Assembly: GCF_001243895.1 (NCBI RefSeq)
Contig: NZ_LN851186.1
Coordinates: forward strand, 2,454,162 to 2,518,161
Length of the DNA: 64,000 nt
Origin: Bacillus testis
Lineage (GTDB): Bacteria; Bacillota; Bacilli; Bacillales; DSM-1321
Direction of reading: 5' to 3'
Shown: piece after piece, positions 46,704 through 55,682 of the stretch
How the letters are laid out: each line of letters opens with the position of its first letter
How positions within the stretch are numbered: position 1 is the stretch's first letter
Position numbers and translations under genes: made by a program
The notes under the pieces: model-generated
The model's database searches: none
Told to the model about the DNA's origin: nothing
What the model saw: only the letters and a program-made list of their open reading frames with translations

Positions 46704-47333
46704 ATGGGACTGACCACTCAACAGATGATTAAATGGATTCAAAAGGCAAACGAAACGATCCAGGAAAACAAAGCATACTTGTCCGACCTCGACCAAGCAA
46801 TCGGTGACGGCGACCACGGCTTCAACATGGCCCGCGGTTTTGAGGAAACAGCAAAAAAACTCAGCGAAGGCTCCTACAACGAACCGGCAGATGTCCTTAA
46901 AGACTGCTCGATGACGTTAATTTCCAAGGTGGGCGGCGCTTCAGGCCCTCTTTACGGTACCGCTTTCCTAAAGATGGCGCTGGCTCTGAAAGGCAAGGAA
47001 GAAATCGACTACCGCTCCCTTTCTGAAGCCATCACTGCAGCCGCCGATGGCATCAAGCAACGTGGCAAGGCAGCTGAACAGGAGAAGACGATGATCGATG
47101 TGTGGTCCCCAGTCGCATATTATATGGAGACACAGAATGAAATGGATACAGAAGGCTTCCTTAGAACAGCCAAACAGGCCATGGACCGAACCAAAGACAT
47201 GAAGGCGGCAAAAGGTCGCGCCTCTTATCTGAGGGAACGGTCAATCGGCCATCTTGATCCGGGATCCGTATCCTCTTACTATGTATTAAGCACTCTTGCC
47301 CAAATCATCGATGAGGAAGAGGTGTCCTTATGA
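46704..47333 (+). CDS. dhaL: Dihydroxyacetone kinase ADP-binding subunit DhaL
   Basis: 209 residues, all-helical nucleotide-binding subunit. The Mg-ADP ligands in AIGDGDHGFNM (near residue 30) and GGASGPLYGT are intact. It begins 17 nt after dhaK with AGGAAGG upstream and overlaps dhaM by 4 nt. Confidence 0.96.
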   Translation: MGLTTQQMIKWIQKANETIQENKAYLSDLDQAIGDGDHGFNMARGFEETAKKLSEGSYNEPADVLKDCSMTLISKVGGASGPLYGTAFLKMALALKGKEEIDYRSLSEAITAAADGIKQRGKAAEQEKTMIDVWSPVAYYMETQNEMDTEGFLRTAKQAMDRTKDMKAAKGRASYLRERSIGHLDPGSVSSYYVLSTLAQIIDEEEVSL

Positions 47334-47719
47334 GTACAGTCGGCATTGTCCTTGTATCCCATAGCCCCAAAATAGCCGATGGGCTAAAAGATCTGCTCTC
47401 GCAGGCCGTCAAAAACGTGGCGATTGCGACTGCAGGAGGGACCGATGAAGAAGAAATCGGCACCAGCCTGGAAAAGATCCAGCAAGCCATCGAAAAGGTG
47501 CATTCCGATAAAGGAACGCTGCTGCTGTTTGACCTCGGGAGCTCACTGATGAATGCCGAAATGGCGGTGGAGCTGGCAGAAGACGATTCCATTAAAATTG
47601 CTGATGCCCCATTCGTCGAAGGCAGCTATGTAGCAGCTGTCGAAGCAGGAATGGGCAAATCCCTTGATGAAGTCTTACGGGCGGCCGAAGAAACCCGGGA
47701 ACAAAAAAAGAAACAATAA
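47330..47719 (+). CDS. dhaM: PTS-dependent dihydroxyacetone kinase phosphotransferase DhaM
   Basis: 129 residues, a single EIIA-mannose-type domain with the phospho-accepting His in VLVSHSPKIA (His10). It lacks the HPr and EI-like domains of E. coli DhaM, as usual in Gram-positive bacteria, so it takes phosphate from the general HPr. Coupled to dhaL by ATGA overlap. Confidence 0.94.
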   Translation: MSTVGIVLVSHSPKIADGLKDLLSQAVKNVAIATAGGTDEEEIGTSLEKIQQAIEKVHSDKGTLLLFDLGSSLMNAEMAVELAEDDSIKIADAPFVEGSYVAAVEAGMGKSLDEVLRAAEETREQKKKQ

Positions 47720-47732
47720 AGCTTTTTGAAGG

Positions 47733-47766
47733 AGCGGATTCCCCAATAGGACGGATCCGCTTCTTT
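47733..47766 (+). terminator. Terminator of dhaKLM
   Basis: AGCGGATTCC/GGACGGATCCGCT imperfect stem followed by TCTTTC. Confidence 0.7.
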
Positions 47767-48094
47767 CATGTGCAAAAAAACATTTTTCATAAACGGCTGC
47801 TTTCCCCTCTCTTTTCAAACCAAGCAAAAAAGCGGAAATCTCACCTCCGCACCTTTCATTGCAATTAAGGCTTTTCGCACAAACTCGCCAATCCCCCATC
47901 CTCTTTATTAATTCACAGAATCACTAAAGCTTACTTTCAACCTTTTTTATTTCTGAATATTTATAATTTAATATACATTTCCAGGAATATATGATAAATA
48001 TCTACATGAATTTCACGGGATTTACACAGATTGCTAGTATGATTGGTTCGTAGAAAAATCATCGTATATTATTCAACCATTCGAGGTGATTTAG
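47767..48094. other. dhaM to orphan-gene intergenic region
   Basis: A/T-rich stretch with no supportable gene. It should carry the promoter for the gene at 48095. Confidence 0.5.
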
Positions 48095-48388
48095 ATGTCC
48101 ATCACAGCAAACGCAGAACAAAAAATGATCACTGCCCAAACGGCCGGGCAACGGTTAAAACTTTGGAAAGCCCATTTTCCGAATGAAACGGTCAACCATC
48201 TTATAGATGAGCTGTCCAAAGAGTTCTCGCTTGAATTAAAGCGCCCTTATCTATCTAAAAATCCATTCTTCCCCCGTATCCTGGATTTTTTATTCACAAC
48301 TAAACCGGAACAGGCTGAATTGTTCATACGCTGCTTTTATCCGCAAGAAGTCTACGCACTATACAAACAACAATACAGTGAACAATGA
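48095..48388 (+). CDS. Unrecognised small protein
   Basis: 97 residues, soluble, basic and aromatic in the second half, no membrane segment and no cysteine pair. GAGGTGA lies 7 nt before the ATG and a terminator follows, so it looks like a real single gene. No family is recognised; the central ELKRPYLSKNPFFPRILDFL may be an amphipathic helix pair. Confidence 0.65.
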   Translation: MSITANAEQKMITAQTAGQRLKLWKAHFPNETVNHLIDELSKEFSLELKRPYLSKNPFFPRILDFLFTTKPEQAELFIRCFYPQEVYALYKQQYSEQ

Positions 48389-48426
48389 TCCGCATACTCC
48401 CTTAAATAAATAGATAGAACCATAGG

Positions 48427-48465
48427 CAAAAACGCACCTGATATTTAGTTCAGGTGCGTTTTTTT
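48427..48465. terminator. Bidirectional terminator
   Basis: AAAAACGCACCTG/CAGGTGCGTTTTT, 13 bp with T-runs on both strands, between converging genes 48095 and ydbT. The ydbT stop lies in its loop. Confidence 0.9.
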
Positions 48466-49889
48466 GTCTGTTTTATAGATTCATGGTACCAATTAAAAAA
48501 TCCGCTCGCCTCGTCGATGGAAAGGTCCTTCAATTCGTTGACCCTGATTGGTTTGGCCCGGTTCGTAAATTCAATAGTGGCCACATTGAATTTACGCTGG
48601 AGCCAAGAGTGGCGGACTTGGATTTCCTGGATTTTCTCCACTCTTGTCAGGAAGGTCTCGTTCATGAAGCCCCCTTTCCGGATTTGCATGAATGCCCCCT
48701 TTCGCCTGTAGCCTGTCCACACAAAATCAAGAATACGGAAGACGACCGCAATCAAGAAAACAGCCGCAGCAATCCACAGCCATTCAGGCAGCCAGAGAAG
48801 CATAACAATGAAGACAGCCAGTGTTACATAATAAGGACGGATCAACCGCAGCCAAAGGATTTTTTTCGGCAGCTTCATCATTTGTTCTTCAATTTCATAC
48901 ATTGGCAGCAAAGCGTTGACCAATTCATACGCTTCATCCTTTGGCATGAATGGGTATAAGGAATTTGTTTGATCGTCCTCATCTCCTATATTGCCAGCTG
49001 AAATTAACTTGATCTCAGCCATGCCAAACAGCCGTTTAAGCAATGGGCGCCTGACTTCAATCGCCTGGACACGGTCTTTCTGGATAGAAAACGAACTGTG
49101 CTCAAGCATCCCTTTCTTAATATAAATCCTTTCTTCATCCTCTGAAATCTCATAGTTGCCGTATTTAATCATTGTTTGGACAAAGCCGAAGGCCGCCGAC
49201 AACAACAAAGCAACAATCGCCAAAGGAAGCAAAAACAATAGATGGTCGCCGAAGAAGGAGAAAATAGAACCCGCTTTCTTATCTAAATTGAAGACTTCAT
49301 CTATTTTCGAATAAACCGCCAACAAGACCGGAAAGATCGCCAAAAAACTAAAAGAAGTGAATGCCGCTTTCACATTGTCCTTCATTGTCGATCTGAACAT
49401 AACCTCACGAACCGGAACAGCTGGCTCGGCTTCTTCGCCTGTATCCAAGCTGTTAAGATAAACGGCAATAGCATCATATTCTTCCGGTGTAAGCACTTTG
49501 AACACAATGGCGGATTCACCCATCGTAGTACCCGTCTCGATCGTCAACGACGTGAGCCCGAAAATCCGATGGACGATATTCGTTTTGGTGTGGAGATTCT
49601 GGATTTTATCGACCGGAACTATTCTTTCCCTACGGACGAAAACGCCTTCGTGGAAAACGATCGCCTTCTTTTTAAACTCATAATGCAACCTCCACCATTT
49701 ACACACCATATAGACAAGTACGGCCATGGACATAAGGAGATAGCCAATCTTTGCCCAAAGAACCCATCCTGTGTTTATATTAAAGCGGAGGACGAATACA
49801 AATAAAATAATGAAGGAGGTCTGTTTGACATATACGCCCGCTTCAAACAAGATCCACACCGGATGGAATCTATGCTTTTGGTTCGTCAT
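48450..49889 (-). CDS. ydbT: YdbT-like membrane protein with bacterial PH domains
   Basis: 479 residues: paired membrane helices followed by a bPH_2 domain, repeated about three times (domains near 70-150, 225-300 and 395-465). ATG 49889 is chosen; it follows GGGGAG inside the end of ydbS. ydbST-type pairs are linked to resistance to certain bacteriocins in B. subtilis; the mechanism is unknown. Confidence 0.85.
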   Translation of the reverse strand: MTNQKHRFHPVWILFEAGVYVKQTSFIILFVFVLRFNINTGWVLWAKIGYLLMSMAVLVYMVCKWWRLHYEFKKKAIVFHEGVFVRRERIVPVDKIQNLHTKTNIVHRIFGLTSLTIETGTTMGESAIVFKVLTPEEYDAIAVYLNSLDTGEEAEPAVPVREVMFRSTMKDNVKAAFTSFSFLAIFPVLLAVYSKIDEVFNLDKKAGSIFSFFGDHLLFLLPLAIVALLLSAAFGFVQTMIKYGNYEISEDEERIYIKKGMLEHSSFSIQKDRVQAIEVRRPLLKRLFGMAEIKLISAGNIGDEDDQTNSLYPFMPKDEAYELVNALLPMYEIEEQMMKLPKKILWLRLIRPYYVTLAVFIVMLLWLPEWLWIAAAVFLIAVVFRILDFVWTGYRRKGAFMQIRKGGFMNETFLTRVEKIQEIQVRHSWLQRKFNVATIEFTNRAKPIRVNELKDLSIDEASGFFNWYHESIKQTKKRT

Positions 49890-50400
49890 CAACAGCGCTC
49901 CCCTCTTCGAATTCGTCCTTCACCTTCGCAAAACGGGCAATCTGATGGGTAAGTGCGATTGCTTCTTCCTCGCCAAGCGCCGGAATCGTATGTCTGGAAG
50001 CAGTCGTCCCGACATTTACATCGTACAATCGGTACTTCCTCAGGAACGGGCCTTGTGAAGTAGATACATATTCTACCTTCGTCATCGGGATTAGCGTATT
50101 TTCTTCAACCAGATGGCCATGCTTCAATTGAATATACTCTTCATCAATTTCATATCGCCATGTCTTCTGAACATAATAGGGTTTAAGAATAATTGTATAA
50201 AAGCCAGCCAAAATATTGAGGCCCATAGCTATATCAATAACAATGCCGATCCAATTATACCAATCAAATATATGATCAAGAAACAGCAAGGCCACAATGA
50301 CCAGCATCCACACAATGAAAGAGATCGTTCCCGCCAGACGCCAGACAGTGACGGCTTTCCTTGAGATCCGTCTCTCGGGTTGTTTCACTTGCAAATACAT
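49870..50400 (-). CDS. ydbS: YdbS-like PH-domain membrane protein
   Basis: 176 residues: two membrane helices (about 22-45 and 50-72) and one bPH_2 domain (about 80-160). It overlaps ydbT by 20 nt. A TTGACA (50488-50483) lies upstream on the minus strand with AATAAG 17 nt on, a plausible promoter. Divergent from cstA. Confidence 0.85.
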   Translation of the reverse strand: MYLQVKQPERRISRKAVTVWRLAGTISFIVWMLVIVALLFLDHIFDWYNWIGIVIDIAMGLNILAGFYTIILKPYYVQKTWRYEIDEEYIQLKHGHLVEENTLIPMTKVEYVSTSQGPFLRKYRLYDVNVGTTASRHTIPALGEEEAIALTHQIARFAKVKDEFEEGSAVDDEPKA

Positions 50401-50525
50401 ATTTTGTCACCTCTTCTGTTATATGTTTTATGATAACGCATTTTTCAAAATAATACCTACTTATTCTGTTATTCAAACTTTTTGTCAACATAGCGGGATT
50501 TATTCCTGCCAACCGTAAAATCATC

Positions 50526-50554
50526 TTGATAAAACATTTATTCTCAGTTATTAT
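50526..50554 (+). promoter_or_regulatory. SigA-type promoter of cstA
   Basis: TTGATA (50526-50531), 17-nt spacer, TATTAT (50549-50554), 93 nt before the cstA start. Confidence 0.7.
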
Positions 50555-50585
50555 GTGATTGAATTTTAAATATTCAAAAACTTCA

Positions 50586-50624
50586 GAAAGGAGGACTGTG
50601 TTAGAAGAAAGATTATCTATGTGA
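50586..50624 (+). promoter_or_regulatory. Extra Shine-Dalgarno and possible 8-codon leader frame before cstA
   Basis: GAAAGGAGG (50586-50594) lies about 50 nt upstream of the true ribosome site. It is followed 3 nt later by a GTG that opens an 8-codon frame (MLEERLSM, stop 50622-50624). The motif equals the 5' mRNA stabiliser (STAB-SD) known from cry3A of B. thuringiensis. Confidence 0.4.
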
Positions 50625-50646
50625 CCAAGGAAGGAGATGTCAATGA

Positions 50647-52722
50647 ATGAACAAGAAATTGCTGTCTATTTTGATTTGGACCATCATATCCATCGCAGGA
50701 GGGGCCGCCTTCGCATTGCTCGCTTTAGCAAATGGGGAAACGATTTCCGCCGCCTGGCTGCTGATTGCAGCTGTCTGCACCTATGCTGTCGCCTACCGCT
50801 TTTATAGTAAATTCATAGCTTATAAGATTTTCAAATTGAACGACCAACGCGCGACCCCTGCGGAAATAAACGATGACGGAAAAGATTTCGTCCCGACGAA
50901 TAAATGGGTGCTATTCGGCCACCATTTCGCGGCCATTGCCGGGGCAGGACCGCTTGTCGGGCCGATTCTCGCCGCCCAGATGGGTTATCTTCCGGGCGCC
51001 CTATGGATCATTATCGGTGTCGTCCTGGCAGGTGCCGTCCAGGATTCCGTCATCTTGATGGCATCAATGCGCCGAAACGGCAAATCGCTCGGCCAGATGG
51101 CCAAAGAAGAAGTCGGCACATTTGGAGGGATTGTTGCCTCCATCGGGATACTGGCCATCATGATGATCCTGCTGGCAGTTTTAGCGCTCGTAGTTGTGAA
51201 AGCGCTTGCTGGTTCGCCGTGGGGCGTGTTCACGATTGCGGCGACGATTCCGATTGCCTTGCTGATGGGCGTCTATATGCGTTTCATTCGTCCCGGAAGG
51301 ATTCTTGAAGGTTCCATAATCGGCTTCTTCCTTTTGATGCTGGCGCTTTGGGGAGGACAGTATGTATCGGAAACGCCTGAGTTGGCCAAGATGTTCACAT
51401 TCACAGGAGCCCAGCTCTCTATCATGATCGGCATTTATGGTTTTGTGGCATCCATCCTGCCTGTATGGCTGTTGTTGGCACCGCGCGATTATTTGAGTTC
51501 TTTCCTGAAGGTCGGTGTCATCTTCTTGCTGGCGGCTGGCATCCTGATTGTCCTGCCGGATTTGCAAATGCCGAAAATCTCTAAGTTCATCGACGGAACA
51601 GGGCCGGTATTCTCTGGAAACCTCTTTCCTTTCCTATTCATCACCATCGCTTGCGGAGCGGTCTCCGGATTCCACTCACTCGTCTCATCTGGCACCACGC
51701 CAAAAATGATCGAGAAAGAAAGCCATGCCCGCTTCATCGGCTTCGGAGGAATGGTCATGGAATCTGGCGTAGCTATCATGGCACTGATTGCCGCTTGTTC
51801 CCTCCATCCAGGGCTGTATTTCGCCATGAACGCACCGGCCTCCGCCATCGGCACCGAAGCGGCCCAGGCCGCATCCGTCATCTCCAATTGGGGCTTCACC
51901 GTTACACCCGCTGAGATTACCAACGCAGCCAAAGAAATCGGCGAAACGACCATCATGTCTCGAACCGGCGGAGCGCCGACGCTCGCTGTCGGCATGGCCG
52001 AGATATTCACCAGCTTTCTGGCCGGCGCGAAGGCCTTCTGGTATCACTTCGCCATCCTGTTCGAAGCACTGTTCATCCTGACCACCATCGATGCCGGCAC
52101 ACGGATCGGCCGCTTCATGCTGCAGGATCTCGTCGGCAATTTCTATAAGCCGTTCGCCAAGACAAATAATCTGTTCGCCAACATCATCGCTTCCGCACTC
52201 ATCACACTCGGATGGGCCTATATTACCTATCAGGGAGCAGTCGATCCATTCGGCGGCATCAACTCGCTTTGGGCGCTGTTCGGCATTTCCAACCAGATGC
52301 TTGCAGCCATTGCGCTCGCTGTTGCTACCACGATCCTAATCAAGATGGGCAAGGCCCGGCATGCGTGGGTAACCTTCGTCCCGTTCCTGTTCCTGACCGT
52401 CACCACCTTGACGGCGGCATTCATGAAGCTGTTCTCCAGCGTCCCGGCCATTGGCTTCTTCGCCCATGCGGACATCTACCAGAAAGGAATTGATGCCGGC
52501 AAGGTCGTCGCACCGGCCACCGATATGGATGTCATGAAACAGATCGTCTTCAATGACTGGCTCGACGCCATCCTGACCATGGTCTTCATCGCCATCGTCA
52601 TCCTCATGGTGGTGGCTTCCATGAGGATCTGGTACAACATTCTGGTCAAGAAGAAACAAACGCAGCTTCATGAAACGCCTTTCATTCAATCACAGTGGAA
52701 AAACACGAATATAGGAGGTTGA
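50647..52722 (+). CDS. cstA: Carbon starvation protein CstA (peptide/pyruvate transporter family)
   Basis: 691 residues with about 16-18 membrane helices. Members import peptides or pyruvate. The family core HHFAAIAGAGPLVGPILAAQ is near residue 92, and GFHSLVSSGTTPKM near 340. AAGGAGATG precedes the ATG. It is followed by ybdD, its usual partner. The long gene is noticeably richer in G and C than most of its neighbours. Confidence 0.95.
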   Translation: MNKKLLSILIWTIISIAGGAAFALLALANGETISAAWLLIAAVCTYAVAYRFYSKFIAYKIFKLNDQRATPAEINDDGKDFVPTNKWVLFGHHFAAIAGAGPLVGPILAAQMGYLPGALWIIIGVVLAGAVQDSVILMASMRRNGKSLGQMAKEEVGTFGGIVASIGILAIMMILLAVLALVVVKALAGSPWGVFTIAATIPIALLMGVYMRFIRPGRILEGSIIGFFLLMLALWGGQYVSETPELAKMFTFTGAQLSIMIGIYGFVASILPVWLLLAPRDYLSSFLKVGVIFLLAAGILIVLPDLQMPKISKFIDGTGPVFSGNLFPFLFITIACGAVSGFHSLVSSGTTPKMIEKESHARFIGFGGMVMESGVAIMALIAACSLHPGLYFAMNAPASAIGTEAAQAASVISNWGFTVTPAEITNAAKEIGETTIMSRTGGAPTLAVGMAEIFTSFLAGAKAFWYHFAILFEALFILTTIDAGTRIGRFMLQDLVGNFYKPFAKTNNLFANIIASALITLGWAYITYQGAVDPFGGINSLWALFGISNQMLAAIALAVATTILIKMGKARHAWVTFVPFLFLTVTTLTAAFMKLFSSVPAIGFFAHADIYQKGIDAGKVVAPATDMDVMKQIVFNDWLDAILTMVFIAIVILMVVASMRIWYNILVKKKQTQLHETPFIQSQWKNTNIGG

Positions 52723-52726
52723 GAAT

Positions 52727-52921
52727 ATGGCCGCTTGGCGAATGAAAATAAGGTCCATCAATTGCGCGATCAAGACCATCTTCGGCATGCCCAACTACCA
52801 CCGGTATGTTGAGCATTGCCGGCGCAAGCATCCCGGCCGGCCGATCCTGAGCGAAAAGGAATACTATATGTTTGCGCTGAAGGAACGGTATGAGAGCGGG
52901 AAAGTGAATAGATGCTGCTGA
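52727..52921 (+). CDS. ybdD: YbdD/YjiX family small protein
   Basis: 64 residues, basic, with the family segments FGMPNY..YVEHCRRKHP and LSEKEYY. It starts 4 nt after the cstA stop with AGGAGGTTG. Small partners of this type are required for CstA-family transport in enteric bacteria. Confidence 0.9.
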   Translation: MAAWRMKIRSINCAIKTIFGMPNYHRYVEHCRRKHPGRPILSEKEYYMFALKERYESGKVNRCC

Positions 52922-52946
52922 ACTGAATAGCACTAATGAAAATGTT

Positions 52947-52999
52947 AAAATACCCCTTAAAAATTAGATATCTCCACCACTTTTAAGGGGTATTTTTTT
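52947..52999 (+). terminator. Terminator of cstA-ybdD
   Basis: AAATACCCCTTAAAA/TTTTAAGGGGTATTT, 15 bp, followed by TTTT. Confidence 0.9.
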
Positions 53000-53214
53000 C
53001 GTCTAAGAATAAACCTTTATTTCTATTCATTAAATAAACGCAACTCCGTTAGTGATGCATAAAGACTGCCTTGTTAATTATGATTTATTCCCCCGCTTTT
53101 TACGAGATCAATCGCGTTGACTTGAACACTGCTTACCACTCCGATCGACCAACATGCTTCCACAGTGAACAAAACCCAAACAATCAAACTTCCCCTTAAT
53201 TATAAACTTCCATG
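53000..53214. other. Converging intergenic region ybdD-ugpQ
   Basis: Low-GC stretch between two terminators. A 61-codon minus frame here (53108-53293) has no ribosome site and runs through the ugpQ terminator; I see no gene. Confidence 0.5.
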
Positions 53215-53259
53215 AAAAAATACCCAAAGACCGTGTATCCTCTTTGGGTATCTTATTTT
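53215..53259 (-). terminator. Terminator of the ugp operon
   Basis: GATACCCAAAGA/TCTTTGGGTAT stem followed by TTTTTTC on the minus strand. Confidence 0.85.
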
Positions 53260-53296
53260 TACTATTAACGGGACAGGCAATGTTTAAGGCCATGTA

Positions 53297-54004
53297 TCAC
53301 TCCCGTTCAATGGCATGACGCAATGTTTCCACATCATCTGTCATAATCACGTCCACTTTCCCATCCAGCTCCTTCATTGTTTCCGTATCATCGACGGTAT
53401 AGACACGGAGCTTCGTGCCGTGAAGGCGGAGCATTTGTGCTTCTTCAGTAAATGGAAAATCAGGAGGGCAATGGATTGCTTCGGCGTCCAACTCCTTTAC
53501 CCACTGCTTCAGGCGTGGAATCGAGTGATGGATCAGGATGCCAATCCGGGCATCTGGTGCTGCCTCCCGCAGTTCCTCCAGGGTTTGGAGATTGAAGGAA
53601 GAGAAGACCGTCTGATTGACGAGCCCATAAGCTTCCACCAAGCGATAGGTTTTCTCGGCTATGCCTTCGTAAGGGATGAAATCCGTCTTGAGCTCGATAT
53701 TCAAGGTGAAATCCTCCAAGCCCCTTGCCCATTCGAGGACATCGACAAGCCGTGGGACATATTGATCTTTGTCCCCGCCCCTGATCGAAAGTGAATTGAT
53801 GCTGTTGTAATCTTCGTCCTTCACCAGCCCCTTGCCGCTAGTCGTCCGGTCCAGCGTCTCGTCATGGATGATGACAATCTCGTCATCCCTCGAAAGCTGG
53901 ACATCGAACTCGATTCCTTGGGCATATGGAAGTACCGCCTTGAAGGCCGCCATCGTGTTCTCGGGATACTTGGCGCTGTACCCCCTGTGCCCATATAACT
54001 CCAT
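53297..54004 (-). CDS. ugpQ: Glycerophosphodiester phosphodiesterase
   Basis: Cytoplasmic enzyme (no signal peptide) that splits glycerophosphodiesters into glycerol-3-phosphate and an alcohol. 235 residues in a TIM-barrel. The catalytic residues lie in GHRGYSAKYPENT, EFDVQLSRD and IIHDETLDRT. The ATG at 54004 overlaps the ugpB stop (TGATG). Last gene of the ugp operon. The symbol is by operon context; glpQ would also do. Confidence 0.92.
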   Translation of the reverse strand: MELYGHRGYSAKYPENTMAAFKAVLPYAQGIEFDVQLSRDDEIVIIHDETLDRTTSGKGLVKDEDYNSINSLSIRGGDKDQYVPRLVDVLEWARGLEDFTLNIELKTDFIPYEGIAEKTYRLVEAYGLVNQTVFSSFNLQTLEELREAAPDARIGILIHHSIPRLKQWVKELDAEAIHCPPDFPFTEEAQMLRLHGTKLRVYTVDDTETMKELDGKVDVIMTDDVETLRHAIERE

Positions 54005-55350
54005 CACTTGCCGCCCTCCCCCAGCGCTTTGGTCGTCTCATCGGCCGCACGTTCGAGGGCATCCTTTACTTTTGTTCCCTGATACAGGCTTTCCATCGCC
54101 GAAACAACACTTTGGCGCGATTGCGGGAAGGAAGAAATCAATGCACCTTGGGTCGCAGGAGACGGTTTCGTATCATGCAACTGATCGACCGTTACCTTCA
54201 ATTGCGGATATTTCGCCCACATATCTTTCACGACTTGCTCGTCATATGCCTCCGGGTTGATGGCGAAATATCCAGTCGCCACATGCCACTTGGCCTGCGC
54301 CTTGGAAGTTGCCACATACTTCATGAATTCCCAGGCGCCTTGCTTTGTGTCAGCGGAAATACCGGATCCCATCCATAGTGAGGCACCACCGATGATCACT
54401 CCTTCACGCTTGCCCTCATCCGGTACGGGCAAATAGGAAGCACCGACTTCAAAAGGCGAGTTGTCCGCAAGCGTTCGGATTCCAGCCGAAGAATCGAGGA
54501 ACATCGCTATTTTTCCCGATTGGAAGGCGGCCCGCATATCGTCCCAGTTCTGGCCGACATTCATAAAGGTGCCGTCATCATACATATCCTTGATCAGCTT
54601 GAAGGCGTTTTTCCCTTCCTCTCCGTCAAAGACGGCTTTCTTAGCATTGCCGCCGCGTCCGTTGTCATGATCGACATATAGGCCTCCCTGCGCCGCCACT
54701 AATTCCTCGAAGAACCATCCGTAATTCAGAATGGAAAAGCCATATTGCTTCGTCGCTTTTTGGTCTTTGATCGTCAGTGCCTTGGCCGCTTTCTTTAGTT
54801 CATCGTAGGTGCGCGGAGGCTTTTCCGGATCAAGCCCCGCTTTCTTAAAGGCATCCTTATTATAGACCAGGATTGGCGTGGAAGAATTGAAAGGCATGGA
54901 ATACTGCTTGCCGTCTACCTGATAATAGTTGGAGATGTTCTTCTCCCATTGTGATGTATCATAGTCCTCTTTATCGATGAATTCCTGCACCGGCGTGATC
55001 TTTTCGCTGTCAATCATATACTTGGTGCCGACCTCAAACGTCTGCATGATGGCCGGCGCATCCTTCGTGCCCGCTACCGTATTGAACTTTGTCAGCGCTT
55101 CTTCATAGGTCCCCTGGAAAATCGGCTTCACTTCGTATTTGTCCTGCGAAGCATTGAAATCCTCCACTTGATCTTTTAGGGCCGTTTCAGCATCGCCGCT
55201 CATCGCATGCCAGAACGTTACTTCCACCTTCCCGTCCCTGGTCTTGGCAGGCTCTGCCTGCGTTTCTTTATCACCGCCTGTACAACCGGCAAGCATTAAT
55301 GCTGAACCCAACAACCCGGCAAGCAAGCTGCGCTTCCAATGGATTTTCAT
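54004..55350 (-). CDS. ugpB: ABC transporter glycerol-3-phosphate-type binding lipoprotein
   Basis: 448 residues. Lipobox LAGC (Cys23), then a two-domain solute-binding fold of the UgpB/MalE class. With UgpQ downstream, the likely ligands are glycerol-3-phosphate or glycerophosphodiesters such as glycerophosphocholine. AAGGGGGAAGG precedes the ATG, so translation is independent of the repeat inserted upstream. Confidence 0.9.
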   Translation of the reverse strand: MKIHWKRSLLAGLLGSALMLAGCTGGDKETQAEPAKTRDGKVEVTFWHAMSGDAETALKDQVEDFNASQDKYEVKPIFQGTYEEALTKFNTVAGTKDAPAIMQTFEVGTKYMIDSEKITPVQEFIDKEDYDTSQWEKNISNYYQVDGKQYSMPFNSSTPILVYNKDAFKKAGLDPEKPPRTYDELKKAAKALTIKDQKATKQYGFSILNYGWFFEELVAAQGGLYVDHDNGRGGNAKKAVFDGEEGKNAFKLIKDMYDDGTFMNVGQNWDDMRAAFQSGKIAMFLDSSAGIRTLADNSPFEVGASYLPVPDEGKREGVIIGGASLWMGSGISADTKQGAWEFMKYVATSKAQAKWHVATGYFAINPEAYDEQVVKDMWAKYPQLKVTVDQLHDTKPSPATQGALISSFPQSRQSVVSAMESLYQGTKVKDALERAADETTKALGEGGK

Positions 55351-55425
55351 TTACCTTCCCCCTTGGGATTTTTTATTTAAATAGTTTTAAAAAATCATAA
55401 TGAATTGCTAGGCCTTATCGTTATT

Positions 55426-55529
55426 AACCAGCTGAAACAATATGGGTTCGTGGCCTTGACTTGTTTCCTTTATCTCGAAAGAAAGGCACTCCAGTTTGTA
55501 CGTCCCTAAACGGTCACTTCCGCTTTTCT
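55426..55529 (-). repeat. Dispersed 3'-end repeat, truncated unit B2
   Basis: On the minus strand it starts AGAAAAGCGG at 55529 and shares CGTTTAG, GACGTACAAACTGGAG and GAGATAAAGGAAACA with unit A2, then diverges before the TTGACTTATCG core. Confidence 0.8.
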
Positions 55530-55532
55530 TAA

Positions 55533-55680
55533 TGTCCAGCTCCAAGCACCCAGCTCCTAGTGAACTTCGCATTTCTTTCTTACGATAAGTCAACATCGGT
55601 TCGTGCCTCACCGTGTTTCCTTTATCTCGAAAGAAACACTCCAGTTCATACGGAGCTAAACGGGTGCTTTCCGCTTTTCT
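55533..55680 (-). repeat. Dispersed 3'-end repeat, full unit B1, inside the ugp operon
   Basis: Starts AGAAAAGCGG at 55680, 2 nt after the ugpE stop, in the sense direction. Arms AGCACCC (55668-55662) and GGGTGCT (55551-55545) are perfectly complementary, while the corresponding arms in unit A1 are GGGCAC/GTGCCC. An inner hairpin GTGTTTC/GAAACAC is also present. Confidence 0.88.
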
Positions 55681-55682
55681 TT

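Noticed and set aside
53108..53293. 61-codon minus frame before ugpQ's terminator
   Set aside because: No ribosome site and it reads through the terminator stem.
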